Below, in pieces: positions 1 to 5,640 of a stretch of DNA of 6,365 nt (the first letter of the stretch is position 1; each line of letters begins with the position of its first letter). Origin of the DNA: Bacteroidota bacterium (lineage in GTDB: Bacteria > Bacteroidota > Bacteroidia > NS11-12g > UBA955); NCBI GenBank assembly GCA_030836345.1, contig JAURQA010000245.1, positions 1 to 6,365 on the forward strand, given 5' to 3'. The notes below the pieces were generated by a model, which did no database searches, was not told where the DNA came from, and saw only the letters and a list, made by a program, of their open reading frames with translations. Both the position numbers and the translations under genes were made by a program.

Positions 1-6
1 AAGAAG

Positions 7-126
7 AAATTTTGGCCTCAACGATTAGGCCGTTTGCTCTTCATAAGCTTCTATTGGCAAGCATGTGCAAACCAAGTTTCTATCGCCATGTGCGCTATTT
101 ACTCGAGATACGTTAGGCCAAAATTT
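7..126. repeat. 12-base perfect inverted repeat spanning the 3' end of gcvP
   Basis: AAATTTTGGCCT at 7-18 is the exact reverse complement of AGGCCAAAATTT at 115-126. The right arm encodes KFWP near the GcvP C-terminus; the left arm lies just past the stop codon. The arms are 96 bases apart and have no T-run after them, so this is not a standard terminator. It may be chance, or a long-range RNA pairing at the 3' end of the gcvP message. Confidence 0.4.
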
Positions 127-2898
127 GCTTGCTCTTACATAGGGCAGAGGATAAGCTGCTTTTTCCCGGCTGTAGGGACGGGACCATTCAGTGGCCATTA
201 ACTCTACTGCTGTGTGTGGTGCCTGCTTTAAAATATTCTCTTCTATAAGTTCATTGTTTTCTTCCACTTCTCTAATCTCTTCGCGAATCGCCAACATGGC
301 ATCGCAAAATTGATCTAACTCAAATTTACTTTCACTTTCGGTGGGTTCTATCATTAAGGTTCCTGCTACTGGAAAACTTAATGTTGGAGCATGGTATCCG
401 TAGTCCATTAAACGCTTAGCAATATCTTCAGCTTCAATTTTGGCACTTTGCTTAAAAATCCGGGTATCCACAATCATTTCATGAGCCGCATATCCTTTGG
501 CACCCGAGTATAAAATTGGAAATTCATCCTCCAATCGGGCTTTTATATAATTGGCATTAAGAATGGCAATTTTTGTGGCATTCTCCAGTCCAATGCTGCC
601 CATTAATTTTATGTATGCATAGGAAATAAGCAAAATACTGGCCGACCCCCAAGGGGCCGCACTTACTGCAGGAATTCCTTTTTCTCCTCCTGTTTTAATT
701 AAACTATGGGTTGGTAAAAATGGGGTAAGGTGTTCTGCTACGCCAATGGGTCCCATTCCTGGACCACCTCCACCATGAGGAATACAGAATGTTTTATGTA
801 AATTAAGATGGCATACATCTGCACCAATCATTCCTGGACTAGTGAGTCCAACTTGAGCATTCATGTTTGCCCCATCCATATATACTTGACCACCATATGA
901 ATGAATCAAGTCAGTTATTTCAACGATTTCAGTTTCAAAAACACCATGTGTGCTCGGATAGGTTACCATTAGAGCGGCTAAATTATCCTTGTGTTCCTCG
1001 GCCTTTTTTCTTAAATCCTCTAAATCAATGTTTCCTCGTTCATCGCAAGCAGTAACTACAACTTTCATTCCTGCCATTACAGCACTTGCTGGGTTTGTTC
1101 CATGCGCGCTGCTTGGTATAAGAGCAATGTTACGGTGTGCTTCGCCTCTTGATTTATGATATTCTCTAATAACCAATAGTCCAGAATACTCACCTTGGGA
1201 GCCTGCATTTGGCTGAAGACTCATTTTGTGAAATCCAGTTATAACCGAAAGGTCTTTATCTAATTCTTCTATGATCTGCTGGTATCCTTCTGTTTGATCT
1301 AAAGGTGCAAATGGATGAATATTGCCAAACTCTGCCCATGTTACTGGAATCATCTCTGTAGTCGCATTTAATTTCATGGTACAACTCCCCAAACTAATCA
1401 TACTGTGACAGAGCGACAGGTCTTTTGATTCCAAGCGTTTAATATATCGCAACATTTCATGCTCGCTGTGGTAAGAATTAAAGACGGGATGCAGCATAAA
1501 GGAACTGTTTCTCAGGTGGTTCTTGTTGATAGAGCAATTTATTTGCCCTTTTGGAGATTTGCCCTCTCCGCCGAAAGCCTCTGTAAACACATCCATTAAA
1601 TCAGAAACATCACTCTCTGTAGTTGTTTCATCTACTGAAATACCCACTTTATTTGAGCCAAAGTAGCGTAGATTTATCTGCTTTTTCTCGGCTATTTCTC
1701 TTAATTTTTCATCATCTGGCACTTCAAGGTGAAGTGTGTCGAAGAACTGATCATTGAATTGCTTTACTCCATTTATTTGAGACAACCCCTGATTTAAGCT
1801 GGCTGCTTGGGCATGCGTGCGACCGGCAATTTTCTTTAATCCCTTAGCTCCATGATAGGCCGCATACATGCCTGCCATAATGGATAACAAAACTTGAGCA
1901 GTACAAATATTACTGGTTGCATTTTGGCGTTTGATATGTTGTTCGCGTGTTTGCAAGGCCATGCGCAAGGCACGATTTCCATTCTTGTCTACACTAACTC
2001 CAATTATTCGCCCAGGCATTTGGCGCTTGTATTCATCGCGTGTTGCTATATAAGCTGCGTGCGGTCCACCGTAACCCATGGGTACTCCAAAACGCTGAGT
2101 ACTTCCCACCACACAATCGGCTCCTAATTCTCCCGGAGGAGTTAATAACGTTAAGGATAAAATATCGGCGGCAAAACAAGTTCTCACTCCCGCCTCTTTG
2201 CATTTGCTTACAAAAGTTTGGTAATCTTCAATATTTCCTTTGTTATTGGGATATTGCACTAGCGCACCAAAATAATCTTCGCTGGGTTCAAAACTTTGAT
2301 GATCTCCAAATACCAATTCTATGCCCATGGGCTCGGCACGGCAAATAAGAATATCTTTGGTTTGCGGAAAGACTTCTGTATCCACAAAAAACTTCATTCC
2401 TCTTTTGCGTTTAGCTAGTCCCAAAAACATGGTCATGGTTTCTGCTGCTGCAGTTCCCTCGTCCAATAAACTGGCATTTGAAATTTGCATGCCTGTTAAA
2501 TCAATCACCATGGTTTGAAAGTTCAATAAAGCTTCTAATCGGCCCTGAGAAATTTCTGCTTGGTACGGAGTGTACTGCGTATACCATCCAGGATTTTCTA
2601 GGATATTCCTCAGAATAACCGCAGGAGTATGTGTTCCGTAATAACCAGCACCTATATAACTTTTAAATACCTTATTTTTATTTGCTATTGTTTTTAAATT
2701 CTGCAAAAACTCTTGCTCGCCTTGAGCAAGTGTTACATTTAGAGGTTCTCTTAATCGAATGTTTTCTGGAATGGTATGGTCTATTAATTGATCTAAAGAA
2801 TCAATTCCAATGACCTTCAACATGGCTTCAATTTCGGAGGGACTTGGTCCATTATGGCGATGCTCAAAACGTTCCTGGTAATTTGTAGAAAATAACAT
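25..2898 (-). CDS. gcvP: Glycine dehydrogenase (decarboxylating), glycine cleavage system P-protein
   Basis: This is the full-length, single-chain P-protein of the glycine cleavage system. It uses pyridoxal phosphate to decarboxylate glycine and pass the aminomethyl group to the lipoyl arm of H-protein in the cytoplasm. The N-terminal half carries the typical FEHRHNGPS start and the [19 protein letters not shown] region. The C-terminal half has [13 protein letters not shown] (about residue 599) and the PLP site [18 protein letters not shown], with the Schiff-base lysine at residue 702. I chose the ATG at 2896-2898, giving 957 residues, the length of E. coli GcvP. The longer frame from 2928 adds ten residues that do not resemble the family, and a perfect -7 box (2914-2921) lies inside that extension. 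No frameshift is seen. The split gcvPA/gcvPB form is excluded. No gcvT or gcvH gene is in the window, so the P-protein gene stands apart from its partners here. TAA stop at 25-27. Confidence 0.97.
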   Translation of the reverse strand: MLFSTNYQERFEHRHNGPSPSEIEAMLKVIGIDSLDQLIDHTIPENIRLREPLNVTLAQGEQEFLQNLKTIANKNKVFKSYIGAGYYGTHTPAVILRNILENPGWYTQYTPYQAEISQGRLEALLNFQTMVIDLTGMQISNASLLDEGTAAAETMTMFLGLAKRKRGMKFFVDTEVFPQTKDILICRAEPMGIELVFGDHQSFEPSEDYFGALVQYPNNKGNIEDYQTFVSKCKEAGVRTCFAADILSLTLLTPPGELGADCVVGSTQRFGVPMGYGGPHAAYIATRDEYKRQMPGRIIGVSVDKNGNRALRMALQTREQHIKRQNATSNICTAQVLLSIMAGMYAAYHGAKGLKKIAGRTHAQAASLNQGLSQINGVKQFNDQFFDTLHLEVPDDEKLREIAEKKQINLRYFGSNKVGISVDETTTESDVSDLMDVFTEAFGGEGKSPKGQINCSINKNHLRNSSFMLHPVFNSYHSEHEMLRYIKRLESKDLSLCHSMISLGSCTMKLNATTEMIPVTWAEFGNIHPFAPLDQTEGYQQIIEELDKDLSVITGFHKMSLQPNAGSQGEYSGLLVIREYHKSRGEAHRNIALIPSSAHGTNPASAVMAGMKVVVTACDERGNIDLEDLRKKAEEHKDNLAALMVTYPSTHGVFETEIVEITDLIHSYGGQVYMDGANMNAQVGLTSPGMIGADVCHLNLHKTFCIPHGGGGPGMGPIGVAEHLTPFLPTHSLIKTGGEKGIPAVSAAPWGSASILLISYAYIKLMGSIGLENATKIAILNANYIKARLEDEFPILYSGAKGYAAHEMIVDTRIFKQSAKIEAEDIAKRLMDYGYHAPTLSFPVAGTLMIEPTESESKFELDQFCDAMLAIREEIREVEENNELIEENILKQAPHTAVELMATEWSRPYSREKAAYPLPYVRASKFWPNVSRVNSAHGDRNLVCTCLPIEAYEEQTA

Positions 2899-2913
2899 AG
2901 CTAAACTGTGATG

Positions 2914-2921
2914 CAAAATTA
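2914..2921 (-). promoter_or_regulatory. Putative -7 promoter box for gcvP
   Basis: Read on the minus strand this is TAATTTTG, a full match to the Bacteroidota -7 consensus TAnnTTTG, followed by GCA as in many such promoters. It ends 15 bases before the ATG at 2898, which implies a leader of roughly ten bases. I see no clear TTTG -33 box at the usual 19-21 base distance. It lies inside the ten-codon extension of the longer possible gcvP reading frame, which argues against that longer start. Confidence 0.5.
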
Positions 2922-2932
2922 AGGACATTACC

Positions 2933-2956
2933 GCTATAAAACGTTTAACTTATAGC
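2933..2956. promoter_or_regulatory. Perfect inverted repeat upstream of gcvP, possible operator
   Basis: GCTATAA (2933-2939) and TTATAGC (2950-2956) are perfect 7-base arms around a 10-base spacer, AACGTTTAAC. The whole element is 24 bases and sits about 12-35 bases upstream of the gcvP -7 box, covering the place where a -33 box would be. The geometry fits a dimeric regulator binding site. The protein that would bind is unknown, and AT-rich DNA makes such repeats less surprising. Confidence 0.35.
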
Positions 2957-3097
2957 AATAAAAGAAGTGAAGCTTTTAACAATTTATTGCCATTTTTGAT
3001 TTTAGGCATAATGATCCCGAAAAGGGGGATACTTCGATGGGATGTACTTTTTTTATATTTTTTCTGTAGATGAAGTCGAATATTCAAAAATGCCATA
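2957..3097. other. Divergent intergenic DNA between gcvP and tRNA-Asp, no gene seen
   Basis: This AT-rich stretch lies between the two divergent promoters. I find no reading frame with coding character in it. It has a weak hairpin (ATCCC at 3014-3018 with GGGAT at 3026-3030) and a T-rich run around 3048-3063. No riboswitch fold is evident, and the predicted gcvP leader is too short for one. Confidence 0.5.
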
Positions 3098-3105
3098 TAT
3101 ATTTG
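3098..3105 (+). promoter_or_regulatory. -7 promoter box for tRNA-Asp
   Basis: TATATTTG is a full match to the Bacteroidota -7 consensus TAnnTTTG and lies 18 bases before the mature tRNA 5' end, so transcription would start about a dozen bases upstream of it. The -33 region is not well matched. The 12 bases TATATTTGCAGC recur exactly upstream of ald (5607-5618). Confidence 0.6.
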
Positions 3106-3122
3106 CAGCCGCATTAGCGAAC

Positions 3123-3196
3123 GGTTTGGTAGTTCAGCTGGTTAGAATACATGCCTGTCACGCATGGGGTCGCGGGTTCGAATCCCGTCCAGACCG
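3123..3196 (+). tRNA. tRNA-Asp (anticodon GTC)
   Basis: A complete cloverleaf can be drawn by hand. The acceptor stem is GGTTTGG (3123-3129) with CCAGACC (3189-3195), containing one U-G pair. The D arm is GTTC/GAAT, and the anticodon stem is CATGC/GCATG (3150-3154 and 3162-3166). The anticodon loop CTGTCAC carries GTC at 3157-3159. The T arm is GCGGG-TTCGAAT-CCCGT (3172-3188). The discriminator base is G (3196), as expected for tRNA-Asp. The CCA end is not encoded, so it must be added after transcription. It reads GAC/GAU codons. The gene stands alone with its own promoter and terminator. Confidence 0.98.
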
Positions 3197-3205
3197 CTAA
3201 ATATT

Positions 3206-3234
3206 AAAAGCCTCTGATTTTCAGAGGCTTTTTT
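3206..3234 (+). terminator. Intrinsic terminator after tRNA-Asp
   Basis: AAAAGCCTCTGA (3206-3217) pairs perfectly with TCAGAGGCTTTT (3221-3232) across a TTT loop. The 3' side runs into a T tract ending at 3234. It begins ten bases after the tRNA and separates it from the downstream peptidase gene. The matching A tract on the left makes it structurally bidirectional, but no minus-strand gene enters it from the right. Confidence 0.93.
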
Positions 3235-3320
3235 CATTTATCACAAAAACTTCTGAGAATGGATGGCCTTTTCTTGATGCATTTGACTATCTAAGATTCG
3301 CATCTTCTCAGCTTAGTTTG

Positions 3321-3328
3321 TATTTTCG
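3321..3328 (+). promoter_or_regulatory. Putative -7 promoter box for the C1 peptidase gene
   Basis: TATTTTCG matches TAnnTTTG except for one base and is followed by CA. It ends six bases before the ATG at 3335, so the start site would fall at or next to the first base of the start codon, giving a leaderless or nearly leaderless mRNA. A second, imperfect box (TAGTTTG, 3314-3320) would give a leader of about nine bases. No clear -33 box is seen for either. Confidence 0.4.
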
Positions 3329-3334
3329 CACCTT

Positions 3335-4528
3335 ATGTTGAAATACAAGAAAATACTACTCCCCATTCTTCCATTTGTTTTTGCCTCATTGAGTGCGCAA
3401 ACAGAAACAAATAAAAAAGGAAGTGAATACATTTTTACAGAAGTTGAAAAGGCCGAAGCGACCAAAGTTTTAAGCCAAGGTAGAACCGGAACTTGCTGGA
3501 GTTTTAGCTCTATTAGTTTCCTTGAGTCGGAGCTAATTCGTTTAGGGAAAGGAGCGATAGATTTAAGTGAAATGTGGATTGTGAGATGTGCATATATTGA
3601 GAAAGCTATCAATTACGTTCGAATGAACGGTCATGTGAACTTTGCCCAAGGGGGAGAGTTTCATGATATCCCATACATTGCAAGCAAATATGGTTTGGTT
3701 CCTCAGGCAGTGTATTCTGGCTTAAAAGAGGGTGAAACCACATATAACCATAGTGAAATGGAAAAGGTATTGGCCGCAGTGGTTCAACAGTATGGAAAAA
3801 ATGCTGGGAAATTATCGGCAAACTGGCAAAACACCATTGCAGCTATTGTGGACTCATACTTGGGTATAGCTCCCACTAATTTTGTCTATAACGGAAAGGA
3901 ATATTCTCCTGAAAGCTTTTATGAAAGTCTTGATTGGAGCTTGGGAGACTATGTTTATATAACAAGCTTTACTCATCATCCGTATTACGCCCCCTTCGCA
4001 TTGGAAATACCAGATAATTGGAGTATGCAAGCGGCTCATAATGTTACACTTTCTGAAATGACAGCATTGGCTAAAAGTTCTATTAAAGACGGTTATTCTT
4101 TTGCTTGGGCAAGTGATGTAAGTGAAAAAGGGTTTAGCTTTAAGAATGGTCTGGGAATCGTTCCAGCGCATGACTCCTTGCTAACACAGAAAGGAAAAGA
4201 TAATAAACACTTCAATAATGGCGGAGCCGATCGAGAGGGTACTGCTTTTGAAAAGCCAATGGCTGAAAAAGTAATTACTGTTCAAAATCGTCAGGAGGCT
4301 TTCGATAATCAAAGTACAACCGACGATCATGGCATGCATGCCATGGGTTTGTATACAGACCAAAATGGAAAAGAATACTTTAAAATCAAAAACTCATGGG
4401 GAACCGGCAATTACACGAAGGGATTTTTGTACGTCTCAGAAAATTATTTCCAATACAAAACTATTTGCATTATGCTTCATAAAGACGCACTTAGTAAAAC
4501 GTTAAAATCTAAATTAAATATTCGATAG
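3335..4528 (+). CDS. Secreted C1B cysteine peptidase, aminopeptidase C / bleomycin hydrolase family
   Basis: This is a papain-fold cysteine peptidase of the bleomycin hydrolase/PepC group (MEROPS C1B), which removes N-terminal amino acids from peptides, usually as a hexamer with the active sites inside. All catalytic parts are present: oxyanion-hole Gln48 and nucleophile Cys54 in QGRTGTCWSFS, His335 in HGMHAMGL, and Asn353 in KIKNSWG. The family signature DLSEMWIVRCAYIEKAINYV and an NFAQGGEFHD stretch confirm the C1B branch over plain papain. Length is 397 residues, slightly shorter than PepC (about 440-450). Residues 1-21 form a signal peptide (KYKK, then a hydrophobic core, then SLSA|Q), so the protein is predicted to be exported to the periplasm or beyond, unlike cytosolic PepC of lactic acid bacteria. 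The signal peptide also fixes the start codon. It heads a close-packed cluster with a small lipoprotein 20 bases downstream. Confidence 0.93.
   Translation: MLKYKKILLPILPFVFASLSAQTETNKKGSEYIFTEVEKAEATKVLSQGRTGTCWSFSSISFLESELIRLGKGAIDLSEMWIVRCAYIEKAINYVRMNGHVNFAQGGEFHDIPYIASKYGLVPQAVYSGLKEGETTYNHSEMEKVLAAVVQQYGKNAGKLSANWQNTIAAIVDSYLGIAPTNFVYNGKEYSPESFYESLDWSLGDYVYITSFTHHPYYAPFALEIPDNWSMQAAHNVTLSEMTALAKSSIKDGYSFAWASDVSEKGFSFKNGLGIVPAHDSLLTQKGKDNKHFNNGGADREGTAFEKPMAEKVITVQNRQEAFDNQSTTDDHGMHAMGLYTDQNGKEYFKIKNSWGTGNYTKGFLYVSENYFQYKTICIMLHKDALSKTLKSKLNIR
4328..4345. repeat. 18-base perfect palindrome over the peptidase catalytic histidine codon
   Basis: CATGGCATGCATGCCATG equals its own reverse complement. 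It encodes H332-G-M-H335-A-M337 of the peptidase, including catalytic His335, and the opposite strand also reads HGMHAM. It probably arises because the conserved HGMHAM codons happen to be self-complementary. A cruciform or protein-binding role is possible but unsupported. Confidence 0.85.
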
Positions 4529-4548
4529 GAAGAAACGTTATAAGAGTA

Positions 4549-4671
4549 ATGAGGAAGGTTTTAATTATAGGAAGTGTTTTAGTTTTTGTGTTTAGTATTA
4601 CAGCTTGTGGAGGCAGTAAAACCAACTGCAAGACCAAAGGAAAGAAGCGCACTGAAATGGGATGGATATAA
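4549..4671 (+). CDS. Small predicted lipoprotein (40 residues)
   Basis: This short gene encodes a peptide with the plan of a lipoprotein. MRK is followed by a hydrophobic stretch (V4-I17) and a lipobox I17-T18-A19-C20. The predicted mature form would start at lipidated Cys20 and be only 21 residues: glycine/serine first, a second cysteine at 27, a basic run K28-x-K30-x-K32-K33-R34, and an EMGWI end. It starts 20 bases after the peptidase stop and ends 12 bases before the phosphatase start, so co-transcription with both is likely. An intact lipobox in a frame that fits the gap between two genes argues that it is real. I do not recognise a named family and no function can be assigned. The short basic tail could act at the membrane surface or bind a partner, but this is speculation. 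Confidence 0.72.
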   Translation: MRKVLIIGSVLVFVFSITACGGSKTNCKTKGKKRTEMGWI

Positions 4672-4683
4672 CACTAAAACTTT

Positions 4684-5154
4684 ATGAAAATTTTATTTGT
4701 ATGTCTGGGGAACATTTGTCGCAGTCCATTGGCGGAGGCCCTGTTTTGCCATCATCTAAAAGAACAAAATATTAGTGAGGCATTTGCGGTAGATAGTTGT
4801 GGCACCAGTGATCACCATCAAGGGGATTTAGCTGATGAGAGAACGCGTTCCAATGCTTTTAAGCATGGAATAGAAATAACGCATCGAAGTAGACCGTTTG
4901 TTGCCGATGATTTCGAAATATTTGATCTAATTATTGTAATGGATGAAAGTAATTATGATACCATTGAACGCTTGTCATTAGATCCAGACCAAATGGAGAA
5001 AGTTGTTTTTCTCCGCGATTTTGATTTGGAAGAAGAAGACGAAATTGATGTGCCAGATCCCTGGTTTGGTGGGGAAGAAGGGTTTGAGGAAGTTTATCAG
5101 CTCATCAATAGATGCGTGCTAGAGCTTGTAAGAACGCTTAGCGCTGAATCCTAG
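4684..5154 (+). CDS. Low-molecular-weight protein tyrosine phosphatase
   Basis: This 156-residue cytoplasmic enzyme belongs to the LMW-PTP/arsenate reductase fold and hydrolyses phosphotyrosine through a cysteinyl-phosphate intermediate. The P-loop is at the extreme N-terminus, VCLGNICRS, with nucleophile Cys7 and Arg13 (CX5R). The general acid is Asp125 in VPDPWFGG. In many relatives this loop reads DPY, so Trp127 replaces a tyrosine that can be a phosphorylation site elsewhere. A strongly acidic run (EEEDE, about residues 116-120) precedes it. Length and motif order are normal for the family. The gene follows the lipoprotein by 12 bases. No tyrosine kinase or polysaccharide export gene is nearby, so the usual Wzb/Wzc pairing is not supported here and the substrate is unknown. 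Its 3' end overlaps the convergent membrane-protein gene by 17 bases. Confidence 0.95.
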   Translation: MKILFVCLGNICRSPLAEALFCHHLKEQNISEAFAVDSCGTSDHHQGDLADERTRSNAFKHGIEITHRSRPFVADDFEIFDLIIVMDESNYDTIERLSLDPDQMEKVVFLRDFDLEEEDEIDVPDPWFGGEEGFEEVYQLINRCVLELVRTLSAES

Positions 5155-5530
5155 ACTTGGTTTTCTTACTTGCTCTGTCCTGAGGAAACAGTTTTATTTT
5201 TCCCTGCAATTGGCGAGCGTTAAGAAAAATGAATAGGCTCACAAATAATAATACGAGAGGAGTTTCCCAATATTCTATACTCATTCTAAACAAAGCCATA
5301 AGAAGTATGCACGCCGCTCCAGTAAAAAGAATATGGTGGCCAGATAATTTAGATTTCTGAAATAAATAACGCATTGATGCTATATAAGCAATATGGATAA
5401 GCCCTACTCCTAAGAAGATGTAACCCATTTTATTTTTTATTCCTTCGGTTTCAATAAAATAAAAACTTCCCAGAACTAAAATAAATCCAGCAATAGTATA
5501 AGCGGCCGTTTCGAAGGTTTTGCGAAGCAT
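5138..5530 (-). CDS. Small integral membrane protein of unknown function, four predicted helices
   Basis: I do not recognise a family for this 130-residue protein. Four hydrophobic segments are visible at about residues 9-26, 35-53, 64-81 and 90-105. The loop after helix 2 (R54 to S63) and the C-terminal tail from R106 on (rich in Lys and Arg) are basic. Together with a short basic N-terminus, this predicts both ends in the cytoplasm by the positive-inside rule. No catalytic motif or cofactor site is seen. Coding character is supported by the regular helix pattern, a good -7 box directly upstream and the absence of a better frame in the stretch. The gene is divergent from ald and converges on the phosphatase gene, overlapping its last 17 bases. 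There is no sign of an operon partner in the window. Confidence 0.85.
   Translation of the reverse strand: MLRKTFETAAYTIAGFILVLGSFYFIETEGIKNKMGYIFLGVGLIHIAYIASMRYLFQKSKLSGHHILFTGAACILLMALFRMSIEYWETPLVLLFVSLFIFLNARQLQGKIKLFPQDRASKKTKSRIQR
5175..5201 (+). terminator. Possible intrinsic terminator of the peptidase-lipoprotein-phosphatase cluster
   Basis: CTGTCC (5175-5180) can pair with GG..ACAG (5184-5185 and 5188-5191) around a TGA loop with a two-base AA bulge. TTTTATTTTT follows (5192-5201). It begins 20 bases after the phosphatase stop. It lies inside the 3' coding part of the opposing membrane-protein gene. The stem is short and bulged, so the call is tentative. Confidence 0.4.
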
Positions 5531-5535
5531 TTATA

Positions 5536-5543
5536 CAAATTTA
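5536..5543 (-). promoter_or_regulatory. -7 promoter box for the small membrane protein
   Basis: On the minus strand this reads TAAATTTG, a full match to TAnnTTTG. It ends five bases before the ATG at 5530, so transcription would begin at or beside the start codon and the mRNA would be leaderless or nearly so. The -33 region is not a clear match. Confidence 0.5.
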
Positions 5544-5573
5544 CAAAAAGAAAAAGTTCTCTAGAGTCCACTA

Positions 5574-5586
5574 AACTTATCAAGTT
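5574..5586. promoter_or_regulatory. Short inverted repeat in the ald promoter region
   Basis: AACTT-ATC-AAGTT forms 5-base arms around 3 bases, ending 20 bases before the ald -7 box, which places it on the expected -33 region. It could be an operator for a regulator of ald, since alanine dehydrogenase genes in other bacteria are controlled by Lrp/AsnC-type proteins. The arms are short, so chance is a fair explanation. Confidence 0.25.
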
Positions 5587-5606
5587 CATAAACACAATTT
5601 TAGATT

Positions 5607-5614
5607 TATATTTG
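5607..5614 (+). promoter_or_regulatory. -7 promoter box for ald
   Basis: TATATTTG is a full match to the Bacteroidota -7 consensus and is followed by CAGC, identical to the tRNA-Asp promoter core. It predicts a start near 5619-5620 and a leader of about 20 bases that is AT-rich. An AAGAG stretch (5634-5638) close to the ATG is at most a weak ribosome binding site. Confidence 0.6.
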
Positions 5615-5640
5615 CAGCTTTAATTTAAAAAATAAGAGAT

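Noticed and set aside
1894..2518. Plus-strand open frames opposite gcvP
   Set aside because: They overlap one another and a well-conserved enzyme on the other strand, and their translations show no domain or signal.
3014..3030. Hairpin ATCCC-GAAAAGG-GGGAT between gcvP and tRNA-Asp as a terminator or riboswitch piece
   Set aside because: The stem has only five pairs, no T-run follows directly, and it lies upstream of both predicted transcription starts.
2899..3122. Glycine riboswitch upstream of gcvP
   Set aside because: The predicted gcvP leader is only about ten bases, and I could not find the conserved glycine-aptamer core in the intergenic DNA.
3123..3234. tRNA-Asp as an integration site for a genomic island
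   Set aside because: Its own terminator follows at once, no integrase gene is present, and I saw no repeat of the tRNA 3' end in the window.
4181..4363. Minus-strand frame opposite the peptidase catalytic histidine
   Set aside because: It is a shadow of the peptidase; its HGMHAM stretch comes from the 18-base palindrome and has no independent support.
5090..5137. Terminator for the minus-strand membrane protein within the phosphatase gene
   Set aside because: AGCTC/GAGCT can pair, but the loop is long and no T-run follows on the minus strand.
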